A DNA stretch of 64,000 nt from Gambelia wislizenii. Taxonomy: Eukaryota > Chordata > Lepidosauria > Squamata > Crotaphytidae. Where the stretch lies: assembly GCA_030847615.1 (NCBI GenBank), contig JAUMIR010000001.1:385064687-385128686 (forward strand). The letters run 5' to 3'. A model generated the notes under the pieces. The model ran no database searches. It had not been told where the DNA came from and saw nothing but the letters and a program-made list of their open reading frames with translations. The position numbers and the translations under genes were made by a program. Shown here piece by piece: positions 55,131-64,000 of the stretch; positions within the stretch are counted from its first letter, which is position 1; every line of letters begins with the position of its first letter.

Positions 55131-57749
55131 AAAGGTATAGTTGCATTGATATCTTGCTGGTGGACTTCCCAAGGCAATTGAATGGCCACTGTGTGAACCA
55201 AATTATTGCAGTAGATAGAACTTTTATCTCATACAATATGGCTCTTACACCCTTAAGAATAAGAAACAAGTTGTTGGTAGAAGTGGCCCTTTTTTGTGCA
55301 TCATGTGGCATTTTGGAGATTCTAGCTGAATGTGGTGTTTTATTTAAACCACCCAAACATTGCTTTTTTCTCATAGTGACTCATCTCTAGCCATTCCAGA
55401 TGTGGCTTTGAAGGGACTTTAATGTTAAAGTAACATTGACGTGATGCTGTATTTGGGTTCACTCATGTTTAATTTTGGTTTATTTAGTTGGCAAATTTTG
55501 TAATTGTGTTTTGACCACTTGAACAGAAGAGTAGTCAAAACCTTTTAAAATGAAGAAACAAACACAAGCTTATATTCTATTCCCTTTCTCGTTGACAGTG
55601 TGGATATGTCTATTTAACATATTGGGTGGCATGGTTAGCCCATACTGGCAGTTCCATCTGAAGCTGCAATTGGGGCAGACAGTCTGTTCATTAAAACCAA
55701 CCCACAGCTGTTGGGTAACGAAGTGTGTCTGGACCATTTAAAATATTTCTGTGCTAATTAACTCTTTAATTTGGCAGGAGACTTTGCTCTTTGCAAATAG
55801 TTCATCTTGAGCTTGTATGCATTGCATACATACTAAACTGGCCATTCTTTCTTAGGCTAGCAACTGATCCCATAAAGTGACATTTTCTACCATGGGGATA
55901 AAACAGTGGTGGGCAACTGTGGTGGGACTGGGCACTGAATTCAGGTTTTTGGAATTGGAGGAGGGCTGCAGCTTTTTTTTTGTTTTAAATCAATCTGTGC
56001 ATCCCAAATCTAGAATTAAGTATTTCAGTAATTTAATTAAATTGCTAAAACAATCTATACTGTATGTTGCCGTGCCAAAATATCTGGAAAAGCTTATCCA
56101 TCAATCACATGCCTTCTGAAATACAAGGAAACAAAACTGAGCATTCTTAATAGTCTTAGGGAAGGGGGAGGGAACTGTCAGTAGTACAAACAACCACTGC
56201 CTAATCCCTTAAACATCACGTAACATTATTCTTTTCCCAGGTCTGTAAATGAGTAACCCAATAATGCCTGCATAATTATCTGAGACTGAATGTTAATATT
56301 AGCATAGAGTGATGTGCTAGAATGCTGTATTTAAAATGTAAATATGCTGGCACATCTGCAATATATGCTTCCCACCATTCCCTTGCCACTCTCATTGGCT
56401 CATATCAGCCCAGGGCACACTCTCTTTGTCAGTCTCCACTCAGTAGCAGAAAGTGTTTAATAGTTTCCACCCACAGATCCTGGCCACTGTTGCCAAATTG
56501 TCAGAATTTGCTACCACATTGTCAGAGTGTGCTACAACTGGTTCACACAATTATGGCTGTTGCCATTTCTTATTAATAATTAACACACAGGAAAATAAAG
56601 ACAGAGAGATTCAAATCTACTGAAGGTAATGAAAGGGGGGAGACTTTTAAAAAATACACTTCTTCAGTATTGAGTTTCACATGTTCATTAGCACAGCTGT
56701 AGAGGAAATGGTTTACCTTCACTTTTTTAGAGCAAGTAAAGAAAAGGGAGGCTGGTAATTTTTGGTCAGATGGTTTTAATGTAGAGAGTAGAACACCCAC
56801 AGCCCCCAAAACTTAAGTTCTAACTTGTCTCAGTGAGGCTTCATGCATGCATAAATTTCCCACTATGGTACCCACATTTCTTATAAAGTTGCAGTACTTT
56901 AGGCAGAGTGATAAATCAGAATGGCCTTGGTTTGACATGCTAAAGTCATGTTTCTGCAGGCAGCAGGAGGCTAGCTGTGTTTGCTGTTTACTCAGAACTG
57001 ATATAAAAACATTTGGTGCCTGTTCCTTATCCATTTATTTCCATGGTGGTTCCTGAATTGCAAAACACTGAAAAGATGAAGCTGTCACCGATGAATAATT
57101 TAAAATTGTGCATCCTCACAGACGGCCTATTATGATGGTAATCATACACATGCTCCATCTGCCCAAATAAATTTATCAAGTTGGATGATGTTTCATTTCA
57201 GAGTACTTCATCTGACTCTAGACTTGAACTTTATCAAAGTATCCAGTCTTATACATCTATCAGTAGGGGGGAGAAAGGAAAGAGAAAGTGATCATCTTTT
57301 ACAGAATACTTTTAAAATCCCTTAATGGTATCAGTGGTACTATCTATTTCTGTAGATGAAACAGTACAATTCAGCATTATTAGAAAGGGAAAAATCAAGA
57401 ATAAACGGAATCTGTTGTCAGAAGGCTGGCATGTCTTTGTTCAATCTGTTGTAACAGTAGGAAAGTGATATTCAATATCAACACTTCTATAGTACTTTCC
57501 ACTTACATAACTACTTTCATCTCTGAACACTGAGCCCTATTCATTTTTAAACAGTTAATTTTTAAACAGTACTTCTGCAAGATAGGAATACTATACATGA
57601 AAAAAAGTAGCCCTTGCTTTCACATTTATAGATACATAGATTTAATTAATACTATGCTATATCAGTATTAATTTTCTGACATGTACTGTTGATCCATACA
57701 CTCTACTGCAAAAGCATACAGAAAATGGATAGCTGGTTAATTTGCAGTA
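55131..57749. other. No gene seen
   Basis: Non-coding, AT-rich. Short overlapping frames only. Confidence 0.45.
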
Positions 57750-58255
57750 AATACTATCCTTGAGCAAGCAGGGATCACCAGCATTGAGGCCATGATATTG
57801 AGAACACAGCTGCGCTGGGCAGGGCACGTTGCTAGGATGGAGGACCATCGCCTCCCAAAAATAGTACTCTACAGTGAACTCGCCACGGGTCAGCGTAAGA
57901 GGGGCGCTCCAAAAGCAATACAAAGACTCCCTGAAACAACATCTCAGGCTCGGCTAAATTGATCACCAACAGTGGGCCGCCCTGGCCTCACATCGGGAGG
58001 CATGGAGACGCACTATCCACAATGCTGCAGCCTTATTTGAGAACTCACGTCGAACAAGTCTTGAAGAGAAACGACAACGCAGAAAGAATCACAACCCAAA
58101 AACATCACTGAAGGAGACCTTCTGCTGTGCTTTCTGCAACCGGACTTGTTTATCTCGGATTGGCCTTTTTAGTCATCAGCGCGCTTGCAGAAAGTGCGGA
58201 ATGAGTCCTTCCTGAATCTTCGTTTGCGAAGAAAAGCCAGAGAGAGAAGTCAAGA
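57750..58255 (+). pseudogene. RTE-like LINE ORF2 C-terminus with a C2H2 finger
   Basis: The plus strand first encodes AMILRTQLRWAGHVARMEDH and RLPKIVLYSELATGQRKRGA, the RW.GHV.RM..RLPK..LY.EL pattern that follows the reverse transcriptase in RTE-like LINEs. After a frame change it encodes CAFCNRTCLSRIGLFSHQRA and C, a C2H2-type finger near the C-terminus. A partial copy lies at 41810-41991. The RT and endonuclease domains are absent, and stops occur (for example near 57960). The clade is inferred from the motifs. Confidence 0.7.
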
Positions 58256-59125
58256 TTCCTAACTCCACCTGTGGTCCAAGGGAGGAGGTACCTCATTGTA
58301 CAATGGCAAGATAAGGCAGCCCTTGCCTCAGACTCTCAACTGCTTAACAAAAGCTCCACCAGCTAGGCTGTTAGAACACTTGGCTTGGATCCTACCTTTA
58401 CCTTTAATTCAGGAAGGAATAGGTTTTCACACAGAAGGGGTCTTTCCATGAATGGAAGCTTATGCTACATTTCACTGGGTAAAATGTTAGCCTCCTAGTC
58501 ACTGAGAAACAGATTTGTTACTGTACGTGTGGTTATCCTACTGGATGGATCTTGCTCCTGGATACTGACAAAGGACTTAATCACACCAGCCACTTCTCCC
58601 TCTAAAATCGTATTCTTTTTTCAAAGTGCTATGCAGTTGGGACCACTTTCTTCTTTATCACACCTTCATAATCGTTCCAACATTGTGCCCTTTGTTCATG
58701 CTAATACATGCTAATACATAGAGAGAATTTGGCACTGCCCACCCAGTACCACCTGCCCAGTGTGTTCCTAGTTTGGCACACATGCACGCACACACAGAAA
58801 GAGAGACCCTGTCCCTGAAATATAAATTAAAAAGAGTCTTACCTTTAAAAAGGTTGGGTTGTTTCCTGAGGGTGGAGACTTCCAGATTCATGACAGACTA
58901 GAGTAACTGCTGGCAGATGAAAGTGATTCATCTGCCAATGGTTATTCTAGTTTGTTCAGTAGTAACTCCTTCCTCCGAAATCACTGGCAAGCAAAGGGCA
59001 CCTAAGCAACACCTAAAGTCCACCCACTGACCACCCAAAATCAGGATTAACGTGTCAGGAATTGGATACTGAACCCTAAGTTTTAAAATGGCCAAGCAAC
59101 TGCAGAAATCATGCTGAGTCATGAT
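58256..59125. other. No gene seen
   Basis: No supported gene. The last part could be the U3 of an LTR whose 3' part is duplicated downstream, but I have no direct evidence for ends. Confidence 0.35.
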
Positions 59126-59890
59126 GACTGACTCCATGAACTGGCAGTCATGTTAATCATGCTACAGCTGCATGAGAAGGGTTGCATCAGAAGAGGGTTA
59201 CTACAGTACAAAGCCATGAAGGTAGAAATCTGATGCAATGTGGCCATGTGCTTGTCTAAGCCAATGCTGTACTGGTGTGAATAAAAGCAAGACAGAACAG
59301 AGATAATTCTCTTCCTATGATCCTGAGATGCCTGGCATAGCACTTTGCTTGTATACACTGAAACTACTGAAGATTAAAAGCACCTCCTGTTTTCCGGATG
59401 CCAAATACTCTGTGTGTGTGAGTATTCTTGGGAAAGGGTTGCTACCAAGTCTGCTGAGACAGTTTTTGGCTTCACCTGGGGATTGATTGTCCCATCTGTG
59501 ACTGGGTAAACATGGTGGACTGACTCCATGAACTGCCAGTCATGCTAATCATTCTACAGCTGCATGAGAAGGGTTGCATCAGAAGAGGGTTACTACAATA
59601 CAAAGCCATGAAGGCAGAAATCTGATGCAATGTGGCCATGTGCTTGGCTAAGCCAATGCTGTACTGGTGTGAATAAAAGCAAGACAGAACAGAGATCATT
59701 CTCTTCCTACGATCCTGAGATGCCTGGCATCTCAGGCACTTTGCTTGTATACACTGAAACTACTGAAGATTAAAAGCACCTCCTGTTTTCCAGATGCCAA
59801 ATACTGTGTGTGTGAGTATTCTTGGGAAAGGGTTGCTACCAAGTCTGCTGAGACAGTTTTTGGCTTCACCTGGGGATTGATTGTCCCATC
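59126..59890 (+). repeat. Tandem duplication of a 392-bp unit
   Basis: Copy 1 (59126-59517) and copy 2 (59518-59890) share GACTGACTCCATGAACTG, AGAAGGGTTGCATCAGAAGA, GAATAAAAGCAAGACAGAAC and GGGGATTGATTGTCCCATC with only scattered differences. Copy 2 lacks the last 22 bp. Each copy has an AATAAA signal. The unit may be a piece of an LTR or UTR; no coding function is visible. Confidence 0.92.
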
Positions 59891-61273
59891 ATCCCCTGAC
59901 ATAAAGCAGAATTGATTTATCACACAGACCCAGAGAAAGGAGGGCATTCATGGAGGTTTTGTGTGAATGAAAAGAAACACTTGTCAAATGATCTCCCACC
60001 AAGAAAATAACAGAAAAGAGGCAATTTTATGCATTAAGTCTCAGGGAAAGACACAGTTATCTTGGTTCTACTGCGATTTACTGCCTCGTGTGATAAAGCC
60101 CATAGTGTCAGTTCTGTATATATTCAATCATAAGTGTATTCGGCCTACATTCTAAATTAGTCTGTTGGTGTGGGGATCGAATTATTCTTATAAACAATTG
60201 TGGTATGCTGCCTTCCTCATATACACATTTTTGGATGCAACTTATCCTACTATACAAATTCTTTAACCAAAACAAAAAAAAAGTTTTTTTCTCTAAGCAT
60301 TTTTCAAAACAATAGCATGGTCCTGGAAGTATTTCCTTCAATTTCTTTCTTTATCACTTGACAGTGTAAAAGTTAAAGCCTGAGAATTCTGACTAAGACA
60401 CAAACCTTGGAAAATCAATCTATTAAAAGAAGGTAAAGTATTTTATACCTCCAGTGTTCAGATTTATATTTTTCTCAATTAGTATTACAAGTGGATAACA
60501 GCCAATTTATGTATGCCTTTCTGATGTACAATCCTCACATGAATACTTCAATGCTTCAGTCTCATATCACCAGAAAGCCATTTCTCTGTAATGGCGTCCA
60601 TATGAAAGCATTTATTATGTCACAGAGGTGCCTTGAAAACTAAGTGGCTTGAAAACTTGATTATGGTCAAACCACAACCAGAGATGAAAGTGTCTCAGGA
60701 GTCTATATATTAATAATCTATGTGATTCTTCAGCGATATTGCATCCAGCTTTTCTAACACTACTGAACTAAACAGGTCACCCTCTGTGGGCAACATGTAC
60801 ACCATAGTTCCAATCTGCTTGAGATGCCACTGGACTAGGGCAAATGACTGAAACAGACATGGTAAAGTCAGGGAAATTCATGGTTAATCCTCTGTATTTG
60901 GGGGCAAATTTTCAAAGTGCTTCCAGCTAAAATATACACCTGTCCCTCTAGTCCAGTTCTAAATGTTTTTTGGAGAAAATATGTACACAAAATAAGCAAA
61001 ATTGGGAAATCTGCACCACAAATTATCTACTTTTCTCCAGCAACCTTGCAATAAAAAAGAACAGTATAGCACTATCTATATATGTATAAAGTCTTGCAGA
61101 AGGCTTTATGGAAAATTAAACCTCTTATGAAAATATAGTACTTCACACACATCTAAGCATTCCTTCCATCTTCATAAAGAAACTCTCAAACGTAGGTAGT
61201 GTGGAATTACACAAGCATACCAAAGTAACTAGAAACATCCTAGTTTCTAGAATGGTTAAACTAGAAACAGGAT
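59891..61273. other. No gene seen
   Basis: No supported feature. Confidence 0.45.
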
Positions 61274-62100
61274 CAAAATTCATAATGACCTGGATAGACT
61301 GGAAAGCTGGGCCAAAGCTAACAAAATGAAATTCAATACGGAAAAATGTAAGGTACTGCACTTAGGGCGGAAAAATGAAATGCATAATTATAGGATGGAA
61401 GAGACCTGGCTGAACGAGACTATGTGTGAAAGGGATCTAGGAGTCCTAGTAGACCACAAGTTGAACATGAGTCAACAGTGTGATGTGGCAGCTAAAAAGG
61501 CCAATGCGATTTTGGGCTGTGTCAATAGAAGTATAGTGTCTCGATCAAGGGAAATAATAGTGCCACTCTATTCTGCCTTGGTCAGACCTCACATAGAATA
61601 CTGTGTCCAGTTCTGGGCACCACAATTCAAAAAGGATATTGACAAATTGGAGTGTGTCCAAAGAAGGGCAACTAAAATGGTAAAAGGTGTGGTAACCATG
61701 CCTTATGAGGAGAGACTTAGGGAGCTGGGCATGTTTAGCCTGGAAAAAAGATGGCTAGGAGGCGATATGATAGCCCTGTTTAAGTATTTGAAGGGGTGTC
61801 ACATTGAGGATGGAGCAGGCTTGTTTTCTGCTGCTCCAGAGACTGGAACACGGAGCAATGGATGCAAGCTCCAGGAACAGAGATTCCACCTCAACATTAG
61901 GAGGAACTTTTTGACAGTAAGAGCTGTTCGGCAGTGGAACACACACCCTTGGAGTGTGGTGGGGTATCCTTCCTTGGAGGTGTTTAAACAGAGGCTGGAT
62001 GGCCACCTGTCAAGGATGCTTTGATCATGATTTCCTGCATGGCAGGGGGTTGGATTGGATGGCCCTCATGGTCTTTTCCAACTCTACAATTCTATGATTC
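61274..62100 (+). mobile_element. CR1 3' third with open RT C-terminal frame
   Basis: The copy starts in the reverse transcriptase region (AATGACCTGGATAGACTGG) and keeps an open frame from 61326 to 62024 with LGVLVDHKLNMSQQCDVAAK, VPLYSALVRPHIEYCVQFWA and FLTVRAVRQWNTHPWSVVG. It ends with the CR1 3' UTR and ATTCTATGATTC. It is closely similar to the copy at 33323-37312. The catalytic FADD region is upstream and missing. Confidence 0.92.
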
Positions 62101-62913
62101 CCTTTCAAGCCAATTCTGTTAAGTTTAAGTGCACTCAGCTACTGTCAATCATCTGGAAGCTTGTCCTGGAGTTATTTTTATCCTAGAATCTTTGATCAAT
62201 ATGGACATTTTCTGGAAACTGTGTTGTACTGTGGCCAATCTGACAGCCTGTTTCTTTTGCTGGGTACTTTTGGAGTTAAGTACAAGAGGTATGTATTCAT
62301 ATTCTCACTAAAGCATGAAAACCTTTGTTGACTTGTGCCAGTTACAATTTCTTAGGGCTTATCTACATGTAGATAAGTCCTGTACTACCTCCTGGAGCTT
62401 GCTGACCTGTACTACCTCCTGGAGCTTGCATCCATTGCTGACCTGTACTACCTCCATCTTGGAGCCCTGCAGTCTTGACAATGCAGGGCTTTTGCCCCAT
62501 TTTGCCCCCAGGCAGTCTTCACAACCCCCGGGGCAAAGACAGGGCTAAGATGGGGTGAAGATGGGGTAGGACTCAATCAAGCATTTTAAGAAAATGCCTT
62601 GTAAAATGTGTTCCAGCCTGGGGGGACAAAAAGGGCCCTGTGTGACCCAAGGAGCCTGTTTCAGCATGCCAGCCCATTAGTGTAGCTTCTGGCTGCCTCA
62701 TTCTTCCAGATCCAGAAAGGGGGGGCGAAGCATGTGACCAGGGTTGGTCATATGAAGGGGCCTTGCTTATGTGCTGCAGACTTCCTGCCTGGATCCAGAG
62801 AGTGGGACACAGACAGTGGCAGGGACTGCAGGGACAAGTTGGTGTGCCTGTCTGGACTCCAGCCTGTTCCATCCAGGTAACGGGGAAGAAAGGACCTCAT
62901 CTGCAGGCAGAAT
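62101..62913. other. No gene seen
   Basis: Contains a small tandem repeat at about 62379-62465: CTGACCTGTACTACCTCC recurs three times with TGGAGCTTGC spacers. The following GC-richer stretch has overlapping short frames on both strands without domains. Confidence 0.5.
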
Positions 62914-63935
62914 ATAGAATCATACAGTTGGAAGAGACCAACTCCAGTCCAACCTCCTGCCACATAGGAATTAACAATCCAAGCATTCCCGACAGATGGC
63001 CATCCAGCCTCTGCTTAAAAACCTTCAAAGAAGGAGACTCCCCCACACTCCAAGGCAGTTCATTCCACTGCTGAACAGCTCACCATCAGGAAGTTCTTCC
63101 TAATGGACTCTCTTTCCGGTAGTTTGCGTGCATAGCTCTGTGTCCTAGTCTCTGGAGCTTCATAAAACAAGCTTGCCCCATCCTCAGTATGACATCCCTT
63201 CAAATATTTAAACATGGCTATCATGGCTATCGTGTCACCTCTTAACCATCTCTTCCCCAGGCTAAACATGACCAGCTCCCTAAGCCACTCCTCATAGGAC
63301 ATTGCTTCCAGACTTCCTACCATTTTGGTTGCCCTCCTCTGGACATGTTCCACCTTGTCCATATCCTTCTTGAATTGTGGTGCCCAGAACTGGACACAGT
63401 ATTCCAGGTGAGGTCTGACTAAAGCAGAATAGATTGGCACTATTACTGCCTTTGATCTAGACACTATACTCCTATTGATGCAGCCTAGAATTGCTTTGGC
63501 CTTTTTAGCTGCCACTTCACACTGCTGACTCATGTTCAGTTTGTGGTCCACTAAGACTCCTAGATCCCTTTCGCATGTACTGCCATCAAGCCAGGTGTCA
63601 CCCATCCTATATCTGTGATTTTCATTTTTATAGTCCATGTGTAATATCCTACATTTCTCCCTGTTGAAATTCATTTTGTTAGCTTTGGCCCAGCTTTCTA
63701 AACTGTTCAGGTCATTTTGAACTCTGATCCTGTCCTCTGGGCTATTAGCTACCCCTCCTAGTTTGGTGTCATCTTTAAACCTGATAAACATGTCCTCTGT
63801 TCCATCAACTGAGTCATTGATAAATATGTTGAATAGCACTGGGCCCAGGGCAGAACCCTGTGGCACCCCGCTAGTCACTTCTCTCTAGGATGAAGAGGAG
63901 CCATTGGTGACCACCCTTTGGATATGCCAGTGAGG
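62914..63935 (-). mobile_element. CR1 3' third, minus strand
   Basis: The minus-strand frame 63060-63878 carries SGVPQGSALGPVLFNIFIND, RDLGVLVDHKLNMSQQCEVA and YSALVRPHLEYCVQFWAPQF. Its catalytic block reads FKDD rather than FADD, and a short duplication (ATGGCTATC twice, near 63213-63230) adds residues in the C-terminal part. The 3' UTR end is at 62914. The copy is 5' truncated near 63930 and inactive. Confidence 0.92.
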
Positions 63936-63969
63936 ACCTGGCTTATCCTGGTCCATGTATATAAGCCCT

Positions 63970-64000
63970 TACTCTAACATACCTCACAGAGATGTTGTAA
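63970..64000 (+). repeat. Possible MIR/CORE-type SINE start of fragment
   Basis: CTAACATACCTCACAGAGAT at the window edge resembles the conserved ACCTACCTCACAGGGTTGTTG block of MIR-type SINEs. It is cut by the window end, so the call is weak. Confidence 0.25.

Overview
This window looks like intergenic or intronic DNA from a squamate reptile, most likely a lizard. The evidence is the repeat mix. It contains a full-length vertebrate L1, CR1 copies ending in the ATTCTATGA-type 3' repeat, BovB (RTE) pieces, L2-like 3' ends, tRNA-headed SINEs of the Sauria/ACA type ending in GCTATTGCT or in a BovB-like tail, a 5S-rRNA-derived SINE and many short DNA transposons. Almost all open reading frames here belong to, or are shadows of, transposable elements. 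The only good host coding candidate is one 96-nt EGF-like exon on the minus strand (10530-10625), with an acceptor, a donor and six cysteines.

Layout: 0-9 kb is mostly non-coding with a decayed L1 piece (1282-1640), a Tigger/pogo-like MITE (3648-4140) and L2-like 3' ends on both strands. 9.4-24.1 kb is rich in DNA transposons. One MITE family has three copies (9388-10335 with an internally triplicated core, 16176-16738, 21688-22256). There is also an almost perfect 331-bp palindrome (17004-17334), a foldback element (14231-15348) and a TIR element carrying an exon-like GC-rich segment (23129-24083). Two of these insertions sit in the same CR1 copy with TAA target duplications. 24-33 kb is sparse: SINE tail, L2 piece, one LTR (28449-29184) and a BovB 3' end.

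33.1-39.7 kb is one composite. A BovB insertion with an inverted 5' part is bounded by a 12-bp target duplication, and was later invaded by a nearly full-length CR1 (33323-37312) and a SINE. 41.8-42.6 kb is a three-layer nest (SINE, then CR1, then an RTE-like LINE piece). 43080-49989 is a 6.9-kb L1 with a 19-20 bp target duplication, a 1.7-kb 5' UTR, an intact 364-residue ORF1 and an intact 1260-residue ORF2 with endonuclease, FADD reverse transcriptase and C-terminal zinc-knuckle motifs. It is the most significant object in the window and may be young and active.

50-64 kb holds the 5S SINE, an unassigned 150-codon frame, two tandem-repeat arrays (64-bp units and a 392-bp duplication), an RTE-like LINE end with a zinc finger, and two more CR1 copies. 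Functionally, the L1, CR1 and BovB/RTE proteins are the enzymes expected to copy these families, and the SINE tails match the BovB/RTE type, so the window records successive waves of retrotransposition with DNA transposons cutting into older LINE copies. All family names rest on motifs and sequence recall, not on database searches.
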